From an uncultured Clostridia bacterium (lineage in GTDB: Bacteria; Bacillota; Clostridia; Oscillospirales; CAG-272), in NCBI GenBank assembly GCA_947630625.1, contig CANRIL010000001.1:1-47354 (forward strand): a stretch of 47,354 nucleotides of DNA, given 5' to 3'. Below the pieces are notes generated by a model. The model saw nothing but the letters and a program-made list of their open reading frames with translations. It was not told the DNA's origin and did no database searches. Both the position numbers and the translations under genes were made by a program. Each line of letters starts with the position of its first letter. The first letter of the stretch is position 1. Positions 34,514-42,707 of this stretch are shown one piece after another.

Positions 34514-35416
34514 ATGAAAAAATCGGTCAGAGGCGCGTTTGCCGTTCTGCTCATGCTCGCGATGTGCGCCTCGTGCGCAATAACGTCGTCTGCCGCGGAT
34601 GAGCCCACGATCTATTACTTTGTCGACTGCGGCGATTATCTTGTCGACACTGTTTCCGAGGGGGATTCGTTCGGTATCTATAATTCCGTAACCGACCAGT
34701 TCTTCGGCGCCGACCCCACCACAGGCAAGCAGTGGGGCGTTGTTGACGAAGGCCTGGACGAAGAGGGAAAAGCGCAGTACAGCGACTCCCGCGTTCTCAC
34801 AAAATGGACGTGGGCGTACGAATACAACACAGAAGGCATGGATGTTCCGAAGGAGCAGTCGAACCGTTACTGCCGCAACATGACGGAGAACGGCCTTGAC
34901 CGTGTGCTCACGTACAAGTTCGAGATGCCGGAGGACGGAAACTATGTCGTCGAGGTCGGAATGGCGTGCCCGTGGAACAACTCTTCGCCGGTCGAAATTT
35001 CGATCAACGGGGAGCTGCTCGAATCGCTGTTTATCATCCAGAATACGGTCGAATACTGCTATACGACCGTATCTCCCGTTGACGGTTACATCACCGTCGA
35101 GGCGACAACAAATCAGCCGACGATCAACATGGCTTATATCATCATCTCCGACGTGCTGACAAACGAGGAGACTAAAGACTGGAGACACCCGGAGACGACA
35201 GCTAAATCCGAAACGGACGGGAATAAAGAAACGGACGTGAAGCCGGAGGATAATGCCACCGCTAAGCCTGCCGACGGGAATGAAACGAATTCTCCCGACG
35301 TGACGACAAGCGCGCCTGCCGGAAATTCAGGCTGCGGCTCAATGCTCGGCGCAGTTCCCGTAATGCTCGCGGCGGTCTGCACGGTCGCTGTGACATTTAA
35401 AAAGAAGAGAAAGTAA
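34514..35416 (+). CDS. Secreted protein with Gly-Cys-Gly C-terminal anchor
   Basis: A 300-residue protein. The N-terminus is a signal peptide (AVLLMLAMCASCAITSSAA); a Cys in LAMC could also serve as a lipobox. The central ~190 residues form a beta-rich domain with YYFVDCGDYLVDTV and YKFEMPEDGNYVVEVGMACPW, reminiscent of malectin-like or carbohydrate-binding domains (inference). A Thr/Asp/Glu/Lys linker precedes SGCGSMLGAV, a hydrophobic helix and KKKRK. This is laid out like a sorting signal but with Gly-Cys-Gly-Ser in place of LPXTG. ATG 34514 has GGGAGG 7 bases upstream. It lies between two glycan-related genes, so a role in binding carbohydrate at the surface is plausible. Confidence 0.78.
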   Translation: MKKSVRGAFAVLLMLAMCASCAITSSAADEPTIYYFVDCGDYLVDTVSEGDSFGIYNSVTDQFFGADPTTGKQWGVVDEGLDEEGKAQYSDSRVLTKWTWAYEYNTEGMDVPKEQSNRYCRNMTENGLDRVLTYKFEMPEDGNYVVEVGMACPWNNSSPVEISINGELLESLFIIQNTVEYCYTTVSPVDGYITVEATTNQPTINMAYIIISDVLTNEETKDWRHPETTAKSETDGNKETDVKPEDNATAKPADGNETNSPDVTTSAPAGNSGCGSMLGAVPVMLAAVCTVAVTFKKKRK

Positions 35417-35441
35417 GTTATAATTCTTCACCTAAATGTGT

Positions 35442-35470
35442 ATGGCGGGAGTCACCTCGACTCCCGCCAT
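35442..35470. terminator. Perfect hairpin after the GCGS protein gene
   Basis: A 12-bp perfect stem (ATGGCGGGAGTC with GACTCCCGCCAT, 5-base loop) lies 25 bases after the stop. There is no T run, so it may protect the mRNA end rather than terminate. Confidence 0.5.
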
Positions 35471-35580
35471 GTCAGTATACCTGAAAAAGCGTGCTCACGT
35501 GGGAAGCGGGGCACACTTTTTTGATCAGGTCGGTAAAGCAGGCGACTGGGGAAAAATAGCAGCATCCAAGCGTAAACTAA

Positions 35581-35611
35581 GACCGGAGAACGTTTAAACC
35601 GCTCCCCGGTC
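35581..35611 (-). terminator. Terminator-like hairpin after the GH31 gene
   Basis: On the minus strand GACCGGGGAGCG pairs with CGTTCTCCGGTC (two G-T pairs, 7-base loop), followed by TTAGTTTA. It lies 58 bases past the GH31 stop. Confidence 0.5.
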
Positions 35612-35668
35612 AGATTTATAATGCGAGACTAAAAATTTTCCGTTGTCGGCGCTCGACAGCCGCGGCAA

Positions 35669-38032
35669 TTAAGCCATGTTTTGTTTGTTTCGCGCGGACT
35701 GCTCGCCGACGAATCTGTATTTCAGCTCGTGTTTATATGCGGCGATGCCGGTGATTTTTTCCGTCAGCTCTCCGCTCATGTCATCATATATTATGCGCGT
35801 CATCGCAAAGTCGCCGGACTCGTAGCCATACCCGTCGCCGGAGTCCTCATAAAGCGTAAATTCACCGTCGTCGCCCCTGCATATGACGACATCGTAAGGT
35901 TCCTCTGGAGGCGTCGATGTTGACTGCGTGACGGCGGAGAAGGGGATCACGGAGCCCGCGCGGACAAAAACGGGGATACGGTCGATGCTCAGTTTTACCG
36001 TGAAAGTCCGTCCGCCTTCGTAGTATTCGTTCGTATAAAGATCGTACCAGCCGCACGGCGGGAGGTATATTTCGGCTGATTTGTCGTTGTTCATGATCGG
36101 CTTTGTCACCGGGCAGACGAGCAGCTCGTGACCGAATATGTATTCTTCCGTATGCTCGTGCGACATCTTATCAGACGGGAACGCGAGCGCAAGCGGACGT
36201 ACCATCATCTCGCCCTTGAACGTCACCGAGGCGCTGAGTGAATAAATATAGGGGAGTAGGCTGTATCTTTGTCTGATCGCGGTTTCTATCGCGTCGTAGA
36301 ATGTTGTCCCCGGCTCGCCGAAATTCCAGATCTCGCGCGGCGTGTCCGTCCCGTGCGAGCGGAACATCGGCGTGAACACCGCAAACTGCATCCAGCGCGT
36401 GTAAAGCTCGCGATAGCCGTTATCGCTTGCGCCGTCCTCGTACTCACCGGCGCGGTACCATTCGCGCCTGCATCGGACAAAGAATGCGCCGATATCCGAA
36501 TTCCAGTACGCCAAACCGCACGAGCTGTAATTCTGTATGATGCTGACCTGCCGGCGGAGCGTTTCCCAGCTTGCGGAAACGTCGCCTGACCATACGACCG
36601 TCCCGTACTTGTGCTGACCGATAAACGCTGAGCGTGTCAGGTTTATGACGCGCTTTTTGTCCGTTCTTCTGCGTTGTTCCTCGTATATGCCCTTTGAGTG
36701 CATGAGCGAATACGCGTTTATGACGCTGTCGTCGATGTATTTTTTGAATTCGCCGACAGAGAGCGCCATGCTTTCGTCCGGCGGAAGGCGTTTTTCGCCG
36801 CGCCATACGGTATCGTAAGGTTCGGTGGAATCGCACCACCAGCCGTCGATCCCGAACGAAAAAAGACCGTCAAACGCCTGCTTTGCATAGAGGGCGCGTC
36901 CGGTTTCCGAGAACGCGTCGTATACGGAGCCGTCTCCGAGAAGAAGTCCGGCTTCTTCAAATTCGCGCCGGTCGGCAGAGTCACCCGTCATATTCGGCCA
37001 GATCGAGATCATGAGGCGGACGTTTCTTTCGTGCAGGGCGTCGGTCAATTTTTTCGGGTCGGGATACCTCGCAGGGTCGAAGTGCTTGTCGCCCCACATG
37101 CCGTCGCGCCAGTACATCCAGTCCTGAACGATGCAGTCGAGCGGGATCTTCCGGCGTCTGTATTCATCGGCGACAGCCAACAGCTCGTCCGCCGATCTGT
37201 ACCGCTCCTTTGACTGTATGTATCCGAACGCCCATTTCGGCAGAAGCGGCGTCTCTCCCCAAAGCAGGCGCAGCTTGCGGCACACGTCGTCAAAATCGTC
37301 GCCCGCGATGAAATAATAGTCAATGGCGTCGACTGAATCAAAATAAATTTCGGCAGACGAACGCGGCCGCGCATCAAACGTCATGAGTGACGCGCAGTTG
37401 AAGACGTAAGCGTACCCCTTGGTCGAGACGAAAACGGGGATCGCGATGCGCATGTTCTCCTGATAGAGCGGGATAAAATGACCGCGCAGGGAAGGAAATC
37501 CTTCTTCATGGCTGCCGAGCCCGAAAAGCGTTTCGGATTCATCGAAGTCGACAGTCATTTTCGCATGGTTCGATTTGCGCACGAAAACGGTATCTCCGCC
37601 GACGGACGAGCTCCTTATCCCGTCGGCAGTCTCCCTGATTTTGGTTTTGCCGCCCGAGCTTCTGTAAACGTCGTATTCGCTGAGCGATTTTTCGCGCTCG
37701 CCCGAAAGTTGCGCGTCATGGGCAAAATATGTGACATCAAGCGTGCTTTCGTTGACTTTGAGCCTGACGCTTCCCGTGTCGATCGCGGCGTATTCGCCGG
37801 AATCATCCTCGACGAGCGGAATATCGGGCATATCATCATGCTCGCCGCGAAGCCCGGTCAATGTCAGGGGATGCGGTTCTTCGCCTTCTCTATAATATGT
37901 GACATGGACAGTCTTTTCGTCAATAAATGCGATCCGCAGGCTTTTTTGATCGCATGAAAATGTAAATTTGCGCGCGAATGCGGCTGCATCCGGATAGTTT
38001 ATTTTTTCTGCTGAATCAGATCGTTTCGGCAT
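35669..38032 (-). CDS. GH31-family alpha-glycosidase (alpha-glucosidase/xylosidase)
   Basis: A 787-residue GH31 enzyme of normal length. Motifs are WAFGYIQSKERY, DCIVQDWMYW, ISIWPNM, nucleophile Asp401 in DGWWCDSTEP, acid/base Asp484 in VVWSGDVSASWETL, and LAYWNSDIGAFF. An N-terminal beta-sandwich (FGLGSHEEGF) and C-terminal beta domains are present. It should hydrolyse terminal alpha-linked glucose or xylose; the specificity is not readable. No signal peptide, so it acts inside the cell on imported sugars. AAGGAG lies 8 bases before ATG 38032. It lies 57 bp after an AraC regulator on the same strand; the two are likely co-transcribed. Confidence 0.93.
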   Translation of the reverse strand: MPKRSDSAEKINYPDAAAFARKFTFSCDQKSLRIAFIDEKTVHVTYYREGEEPHPLTLTGLRGEHDDMPDIPLVEDDSGEYAAIDTGSVRLKVNESTLDVTYFAHDAQLSGEREKSLSEYDVYRSSGGKTKIRETADGIRSSSVGGDTVFVRKSNHAKMTVDFDESETLFGLGSHEEGFPSLRGHFIPLYQENMRIAIPVFVSTKGYAYVFNCASLMTFDARPRSSAEIYFDSVDAIDYYFIAGDDFDDVCRKLRLLWGETPLLPKWAFGYIQSKERYRSADELLAVADEYRRRKIPLDCIVQDWMYWRDGMWGDKHFDPARYPDPKKLTDALHERNVRLMISIWPNMTGDSADRREFEEAGLLLGDGSVYDAFSETGRALYAKQAFDGLFSFGIDGWWCDSTEPYDTVWRGEKRLPPDESMALSVGEFKKYIDDSVINAYSLMHSKGIYEEQRRRTDKKRVINLTRSAFIGQHKYGTVVWSGDVSASWETLRRQVSIIQNYSSCGLAYWNSDIGAFFVRCRREWYRAGEYEDGASDNGYRELYTRWMQFAVFTPMFRSHGTDTPREIWNFGEPGTTFYDAIETAIRQRYSLLPYIYSLSASVTFKGEMMVRPLALAFPSDKMSHEHTEEYIFGHELLVCPVTKPIMNNDKSAEIYLPPCGWYDLYTNEYYEGGRTFTVKLSIDRIPVFVRAGSVIPFSAVTQSTSTPPEEPYDVVICRGDDGEFTLYEDSGDGYGYESGDFAMTRIIYDDMSGELTEKITGIAAYKHELKYRFVGEQSARNKQNMA

Positions 38033-38089
38033 GTGGGCGTCTCCTTTGGCGGTCGATATATTTAAAAGGATCGTTAAATTTAACGGCTT

Positions 38090-38965
38090 TTATATTTGTC
38101 CGATAGTAAAACGTTCAAACCCGGCGGAGCTCATTTCTCTGTATTCGCGAGGCGAGACGCCGAAACGCTGACGGAAGGAATCGGAAAAATAGTTCGGGTC
38201 GCGGAAGCCGGAGGAAAAACAAATCTCCTTTATGCTGAGGCTTGTGCTGTTTAAAAGCTCGCATGCCGCGTTCAGCCGGACGCTTTTCAGATATGCAGAG
38301 AAGCTTACGCCCATCACGTGAGAGAAAATGTGTGAAAAATACGCGTCGGACAGCCGAGCGTTCGCGGCGGCATCGTGAAGCGTTATTTTCTCGCGGTAGT
38401 GGTCTTTAATGTAGACTATTGCGCTGCGTATTATGGCGGAGTCTTCGATAGAACGCCCCTCCCGGCTGACGCGCCGCGCGATCAGTATACAAATGTTTTC
38501 GATGAAATTTCGGGCGAACTGCTCATAAAACAGTCCTTTCTCGGAAAAAGTCGAGATCAGCCTCTCAAACGAACGCGATATTTCGTCTATTCTTTCTTCC
38601 TCGACCTGATAAACGATCGGCTTCGGGCATGAATAAAGCAGGGATGAGATTTTTTCGTCAAGCTGATTCGGGTAAAATTGCAGACAGTAAGAGACAAAGT
38701 TTTCCCCATCCCTGAGGGAACACGCGTGAAAGTCGGCGGGCGTCATGAGAAAAACCGTGCCGCGCCTGATCTCGGCGACTTCGCTGTTTATCGTGTAAAT
38801 GCCGCTGCCGGATATGATAAAATTCAGTTCCCAGAAGTTGTGGCAGTGCAGCCTGTTGTTGTAATAGTTATACTGGTCTGTGTAGTCCTTCGCGATATAG
38901 ATCCCGGATGAATCGCGGCTGACCGTATTTTTTACAACGTGCGCTTCATCATATTTCTTTTTCAT
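38090..38965 (-). CDS. AraC-family transcriptional regulator
   Basis: A 291-residue regulator. The N-terminal cupin has paired His at HCHNFWELNFIISGSGIYTIN and a TVFLMTPADFHAC strand. Two C-terminal helix-turn-helix motifs follow: ITLHDAAANARLSDAYFSHIFSH and LSIKEICFSSGFRDPNYFSDSFRQRFGVSPREYRE. GGAGGGGG precedes ATG 38965. It is followed by the GH31 gene in the same direction, suggesting sugar-dependent control of an alpha-glycoside pathway. Its promoter (38990-39018) has an inverted repeat in the spacer, which could be an autoregulatory operator. Confidence 0.9.
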   Translation of the reverse strand: MKKKYDEAHVVKNTVSRDSSGIYIAKDYTDQYNYYNNRLHCHNFWELNFIISGSGIYTINSEVAEIRRGTVFLMTPADFHACSLRDGENFVSYCLQFYPNQLDEKISSLLYSCPKPIVYQVEEERIDEISRSFERLISTFSEKGLFYEQFARNFIENICILIARRVSREGRSIEDSAIIRSAIVYIKDHYREKITLHDAAANARLSDAYFSHIFSHVMGVSFSAYLKSVRLNAACELLNSTSLSIKEICFSSGFRDPNYFSDSFRQRFGVSPREYREMSSAGFERFTIGQI

Positions 38966-38989
38966 CCCGCACCCCCTCCGTTTGAGTTA

Positions 38990-39018
38990 ATTTTACACCA
39001 TGAACGGTGTTTTTTCAA
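38990..39018 (-). promoter_or_regulatory. Promoter with internal operator-like inverted repeat
   Basis: TTGAAA (39013-39018), 17 bp, TAAAAT (38990-38995) on the minus strand. The spacer and its edges contain ACACC-6-GGTGT, an inverted repeat placed where a repressor would block RNA polymerase. Confidence 0.75.
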
Positions 39019-39061
39019 TATCGCAATAAAATAAACAGGATCGAATGAATAATGTGATGTT

Positions 39062-39113
39062 TCAAAAGGGATCGCATAGCATAATTAAGATGACCCTACT
39101 CAAAAGGGATCGC
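39062..39113 (+). repeat. 14-bp direct repeat pair
   Basis: TCAAAAGGGATCGC occurs at 39062-39075 and 39100-39113. It lies in the gap (39019-39259) between the AraC promoter and the tRNA promoter, which otherwise holds no recognisable gene. Confidence 0.6.
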
Positions 39114-39259
39114 GTTGGACGAATCCGACATATATATGAGGGACAGAAGACTCATGACGCAAAAGCGCATTATCGGCACATTGAAATCGGGGAAGATACT
39201 CGTTTTTACGCGTAAACTTTTTTTGTTTAAAGCGGGCGATGAAAAATAAAAAATTGGTA

Positions 39260-39288
39260 TTGACAAAGAAAATCCGATGTGGTATAAT
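39260..39288 (+). promoter_or_regulatory. Perfect consensus promoter of the tRNA operon
   Basis: TTGACA (39260-39265), 17 bp, TATAAT (39283-39288). It lies 22 bases before the tRNA-Leu 5' end. Confidence 0.95.
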
Positions 39289-39310
39289 ACAACACGCTGA
39301 TGAACAAGAT

Positions 39311-39394
39311 GCCGCTGTGGCGTAATCGGCAGACGCAGCGGACTTAAAATCCGCCGGAGTAAAATCCGTACCGGTTCAAGTCCGGTCAGCGGCA
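39311..39394 (+). tRNA. tRNA-Leu(TAA)
   Basis: Acceptor arms GCCGCTG and CAGCGGC pair, with discriminator A. The anticodon stem GCGGA/TCCGC encloses loop CTTAAAA, giving anticodon TAA. A long variable arm is present (CGGAGT...ATCCGT), as in class II tRNAs. The 3' CCA is not encoded. Confidence 0.95.
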
Positions 39395-39402
39395 GAAAAT
39401 AT

Positions 39403-39479
<77 letters not shown>

Positions 39480-39481
39480 AA

Positions 39482-39516
39482 CAAAACGGTGTCCCAAAGG
39501 GACGCTGTTTTGTTTT
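39482..39516 (+). terminator. Terminator after the tRNA genes
   Basis: AAAACGGTGTCCC pairs with GGGACGCTGTTTT (G-T and one mismatch allowed), loop AAA, followed by GTTTTG. Confidence 0.7.
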
Positions 39517-39706
39517 GAAGTGAAAAATTTACACCTGCTGCCATCGCGTCATAAGACAAGCGAGCGTTGCTCGTTGGGACGCGTTGCCGAGCGCCGCCTG
39601 TGGCGGAGTCAGCGAGGCAAAAGCGGGCGCAGCGGTCGAAAAAGCCGAGGAAAAGACGCGGCAGCGTCCCGAGAGCTTTTTCGGGCACCGCAAGCGGCGC
39701 TTCGCG

Positions 39707-39748
39707 ATAACCCGAAGGTCGTAGGTTCAAATCCTTCCTCCGCAACTA
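39707..39748 (+). repeat. 42-bp direct repeat, copy 2: detached tRNA-fMet 3' half
   Basis: Exact copy of the tRNA-fMet 3' half, with no 5' half: the 190 bp before it (39517-39706) is GC-rich and lacks a D-arm or matching acceptor strand. It cannot make a tRNA. It could be the remnant of a second tRNA-fMet gene or an attachment-site duplication from an integrated element. Confidence 0.85.
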
Positions 39749-39751
39749 TAT

Positions 39752-39790
39752 CAAAGGGCATCCGGAAGGATGTCCTTTGTCGTAATTATC
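39752..39790 (+). terminator. Hairpin after the detached tRNA 3' half
   Basis: CAAAGGGCATCC pairs with GGATGTCCTTTG (one G-T pair, loop GGAA), followed by TCGTAATT. It is placed relative to its tRNA half much as 39482-39516 is to the intact gene. Confidence 0.6.
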
Positions 39791-39916
39791 CGTTATTATT
39801 ATGAATGACTTTATATCGGTCTTATCCGCTCGGAGCTTTAAATAGTTGCTTTACTAAAAAGACACAGACCGCTGCAAGCGGGAAAGCGTTGATCGACAAA
39901 TTTGCGTTTTTTTCAT
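39791..39916. other. Intergenic region without a gene
   Basis: AT-rich sequence between the tRNA remnant and the hydrolase promoter. No gene or structured element is seen. Confidence 0.5.
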
Positions 39917-39946
39917 TTGAACAATAAAAAAGTTTGAGCCTATATT
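39917..39946 (+). promoter_or_regulatory. Promoter of the isochorismatase-fold hydrolase gene
   Basis: TTGAAC (39917-39922), 18 bp, TATATT (39941-39946). Confidence 0.65.
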
Positions 39947-39989
39947 ATAGTCGGAGAAAGCATCAATAAAATCATAGGGAGGCAATGAG

Positions 39990-40514
39990 ATGAAGAAGTT
40001 TTTGGTTGTCGTTGACATGCAGAAGGATTTTGTCGACGGGGCGCTCGGCACGGCGGAAGCGCAGAATATTGTTCCGCGCGTTGTTGAGAAAATCGCCGCG
40101 TTTGACGGTGAAATTTTTGTCACGTATGACACTCATTCTGAAAATTATCTTGATACGGCTGAGGGGAAAAAGCTGCCTGTTCCGCACTGTATAAAGGGAA
40201 CTGACGGCTGGAAGCTCGATCCCCGCGTTGCGGAGGCGCTTTCTCACCGCCGCCATACAGACGTTGAAAAGAAGACGTTCGGCTCGGTCCTTTTGCCGGG
40301 GATGATAGCTGACGCGGCGAACGGGGAAGACTTTTCGGTTGAGCTTGTCGGGCTGTGTACCGATATATGCGTCGTTTCAAACGCGCTTATCCTTAAGGCG
40401 AACTTCCCGGAGGTGGAGATTTCGGTCGATTCCGGATGCTGCGCGGGCGTCAGCCCCAAAACGCATGAGGCGGCGCTTGACACCATGCGGTGTTGTCAGA
40501 TCAATGTAAAATAG
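39990..40514 (+). CDS. Isochorismatase-family cysteine hydrolase, nicotinamidase-like
   Basis: A 174-residue protein covering the whole cysteine-hydrolase fold. The Asp-Lys-Cys set is visible: Asp in VVVDMQKDF (about 9), Lys in EKKTFGS, and Cys in LVGLCTDICVVS. TYDTH and PHCIKGTDGW resemble the metal-site region of nicotinamidases. It may convert nicotinamide to nicotinate in NAD salvage, but other amidases of this family cannot be excluded. GGGAGG lies 10 bases before the ATG. Monocistronic, with its own promoter and terminator. If it is a nicotinamidase it could recycle nicotinamide released by NAD-cleaving enzymes; no direct link to the SIR2 gene is shown. Confidence 0.85.
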   Translation: MKKFLVVVDMQKDFVDGALGTAEAQNIVPRVVEKIAAFDGEIFVTYDTHSENYLDTAEGKKLPVPHCIKGTDGWKLDPRVAEALSHRRHTDVEKKTFGSVLLPGMIADAANGEDFSVELVGLCTDICVVSNALILKANFPEVEISVDSGCCAGVSPKTHEAALDTMRCCQINVK

Positions 40515-40520
40515 CAAAAA

Positions 40521-40566
40521 CCGTGCTCCCGTGTCGGCGCATTCCGCCGCGCGGGAGCGCGTTTGT
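40521..40566 (+). terminator. Terminator of the hydrolase gene
   Basis: Interrupted stem GCTCCCG...CGGGAGC with an inner CGGCG/CGCCG pairing, followed by GCGTTTGTCGTTTG. Confidence 0.65.
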
Positions 40567-40604
40567 CGTTTGACGCGAATTTTTCGGAAAAAATAAAATT
40601 TTTC

Positions 40605-40633
40605 TGTAACGTTCCGGTCGTTTTTTTATCTGA
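40605..40633 (+). promoter_or_regulatory. ECF-type promoter, probably self-regulated
   Basis: TGTAACGTT (from 40605) followed after about 16 bp by TATCTGA (40627-40633). This matches no sigma-A consensus but resembles ECF promoters (an -AAC- motif at -35). It sits directly before the ECF sigma gene. Confidence 0.55.
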
Positions 40634-40661
40634 TTTACAAAACGAGAGCAGGCGCGCCTAC

Positions 40662-41156
40662 ATGCTGGACTTTGAAAAGCTTTATATTGATAACCGGGAA
40701 TACGTTTATAGGTTTCTCTATAAGCTGTGCCGCAGCGAAAGCACCGCGGAGGAGCTGACGCAGGAGACGTTTTTCCGGGCTTATATGAATATATCATCGC
40801 TTCGGCATGAAGAGGCGGTGTCTGTCTGGCTTTGCCAGATAGCAAAAAACACGTATTTTGCGTGGTATAACGAAGAAAAAAGGCTGCGGCCTTTCGATGA
40901 AACAATAAACCCGGAAGCAGTAGATTCATCCGCCGACACGGAAAGCACAGTCATAAAAAATGAGCTCTCTTCGATCGCGTCATCGTGTCTTTCGCGGCTC
41001 GATGAACCGTACCGCACCGTTTTTACGCTCGCCGCTCTCTGGGAGCTGCCGCTCTCGGAAATAAGCAGACGATACGGGAAAAGCGAGAGCTGGGCGAGAG
41101 TCACATTTTACCGCGCCAAACAAAAACTCATTTCCATGATGGAGGAAACGACATGA
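40662..41156 (+). CDS. ECF-type RNA polymerase sigma factor
   Basis: A 164-residue sigma factor. Region 2 is seen as YVYRFLYKLCRSESTAEELTQETFFRAY, with VWLCQIAKNTYFAWYNEEKR after it; region 4 is LDEPYRTVFTLAALWELPLSEISRRYGKSESWARVTFYRAKQKL. There is no region 1 or 3, so it belongs to the ECF group. The open frame begins at 40563, but an ECF-like promoter lies at 40605-40633, so ATG 40662 is the more likely start. Its stop overlaps the ATG of the zf-HC2 anti-sigma gene (ATGA), as is usual for this pair. It probably responds to envelope stress. Confidence 0.9.
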   Translation: MLDFEKLYIDNREYVYRFLYKLCRSESTAEELTQETFFRAYMNISSLRHEEAVSVWLCQIAKNTYFAWYNEEKRLRPFDETINPEAVDSSADTESTVIKNELSSIASSCLSRLDEPYRTVFTLAALWELPLSEISRRYGKSESWARVTFYRAKQKLISMMEETT

Positions 41157-41818
41157 ACTGCGACGTTATAAAAGACCTTTTACCGCTCTATATAGACGGA
41201 TGCTGCTCCCCCGAAAGCCAAAAGCTCGTGTCGGAACATCTCGGCAGCTGCCGTGAGTGCGAAAAGCTTTACAGGAGCATGAGCGAGCCTGTTGAAAACG
41301 CAGCCCCGAAAGATGACGGAAAATCTATATCTGATGAACGCAAGCAGGACAGCGAAAAAAAGCATCTTCGGGTAAATGAATGGAAAGCGTCGGTTATGCA
41401 GTCGCTGCTTTTATATATCTCGTTTCTGATAATAACGGTGGGTGTGGCTGCTGAGGCGTCGACTCCGCTCGGACTTGAAAATGATATCTGGGCGTTTTCC
41501 GTTGTGGTTCCCGCAGCAGGATTTTTGCTTTCTCTCGCTAATTTTTATTTCATCAGGCTTTACAAAAGCAAGCGCGCGTTTTCGATCGCCTCATGCGCGG
41601 CGACGTTCGGATTTACGTTTGTTTGTTTCATCGTTACTCTCATTCATTATGAAGGTACGGAGCTTATTTTTTCGCCGTCGCTTACGCTGTCCGAAAGATT
41701 TGAAATCTTTGGGGCGATGATGTCTATTTACTCGGTCGGTGTGATATTGACTGCGGTGTTCTGCGTGATCTCAAAGATCGCATCCCGCAAATACGCGGAG
41801 TTTTTGGGGAAGGAGTGA
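41153..41818 (+). CDS. Zinc-finger (zf-HC2) membrane anti-sigma factor
   Basis: A 221-residue protein. The N-terminal cytoplasmic zf-HC2 domain reads CDVIKDLLPLYIDGCCS followed by EHLGSCRECEKLY, giving the His-x3-Cys-x2-Cys zinc site. A charged linker (about 55-80) leads to four hydrophobic helices (about 83-215). Proteins of this layout hold the partner ECF sigma factor at the membrane until a signal arrives. Translationally coupled to the sigma gene by ATGA. Confidence 0.9.
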   Translation: MNCDVIKDLLPLYIDGCCSPESQKLVSEHLGSCRECEKLYRSMSEPVENAAPKDDGKSISDERKQDSEKKHLRVNEWKASVMQSLLLYISFLIITVGVAAEASTPLGLENDIWAFSVVVPAAGFLLSLANFYFIRLYKSKRAFSIASCAATFGFTFVCFIVTLIHYEGTELIFSPSLTLSERFEIFGAMMSIYSVGVILTAVFCVISKIASRKYAEFLGKE

Positions 41819-41828
41819 CGGCGGACTT

Positions 41829-42575
41829 ATGCAAAATGTGACAGGATCACATCGTTCCGACGGGATCGGTCGGAAATTATTGCCGGTATTTGTCGCTTTG
41901 ACGTACTTTTTTATAATAGCGTTTCCCGTGTGCAAAATCGCGGCTTCATTTTTCGGTTTTGAGGTCGTGACGACAAAAACGCCGCTTTTACCTGTCCTGA
42001 CGGCGGCTGTTTCAGTCTGTGCCGTCGTATCTGCCGCATTAGTTGACCGCGGCAGGCTCGGGCGCGGTCTGTGCGCCGCATCATCGCTTCTGCTTCCGAT
42101 GTCGCTTCTGAACGCGGTTTTTTACACGCCGTTTGTCGGACATATAGTTGTTTCTTTGTCGCTGCTGATATGTTTCGGCTGCTCCATAGCGCTTCTTGTT
42201 TTGTGCTACGGGGTGAATATGATGATGTCCGTCACTTCAATTGTTGCGGCGGCGCTTTTGACGCCGATCGTGATCGTTTGGGTCCTGATCGGACAATTGG
42301 CGGTGAATTTCGGTTTCAATACGGTCGTCAAAACAGTCCGGTCGCCCGATGGGGCATACGTTGCCGAAGTCATAGACAGCGACCAGGGGGCGCTTGGCGG
42401 GGACACGATCGTAACCGTCAGGGAGAATAAGACGTATAACGCGTTCTTTTTTGAGCTCCGGAAAAAGTCGGAGAGGGTATATACCGGCGAATGGGGCGAA
42501 TACGTGAATATGAATATCTATTGGCGTGACGGGCGGACGCTGATCGTAAATTCAAATACTTATACGATGAAGTGA
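41829..42575 (+). CDS. Membrane protein with DUF5412-like C-terminal domain
   Basis: A 248-residue protein. Five or six hydrophobic helices fill residues ~15-155. The C-terminal ~80 residues are extracytoplasmic and contain RSPDGAYVAEVIDSDQGALGGDTIVTV, a pattern I associate with DUF5412-type proteins, and a final NIYWRDGRTLIVNS. No enzyme motif. It starts 10 bp after the anti-sigma stop with AAGGAG (13 bases away), so it is the third gene of the sigma operon and a likely member of the regulon. Confidence 0.7.
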   Translation: MQNVTGSHRSDGIGRKLLPVFVALTYFFIIAFPVCKIAASFFGFEVVTTKTPLLPVLTAAVSVCAVVSAALVDRGRLGRGLCAASSLLLPMSLLNAVFYTPFVGHIVVSLSLLICFGCSIALLVLCYGVNMMMSVTSIVAAALLTPIVIVWVLIGQLAVNFGFNTVVKTVRSPDGAYVAEVIDSDQGALGGDTIVTVRENKTYNAFFFELRKKSERVYTGEWGEYVNMNIYWRDGRTLIVNSNTYTMK

Positions 42576-42646
42576 CTTGACCGGCAATAGTTTTTTAAAA
42601 GACAAAGGTGTTTTTGATGATGTTTTCCCCGCAGGAAGCGCGAATG

Positions 42647-42675
42647 TTGACGTTTCCGCGTTTTTCTTATATAAT
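42647..42675 (+). promoter_or_regulatory. Promoter of the WYL regulator gene
   Basis: TTGACG (42647-42652), 17 bp, TATAAT (42670-42675). Confidence 0.9.
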
Positions 42676-42707
42676 AATCGTGAAAACGACAGGCGGGGGA
42701 GGCAAGG

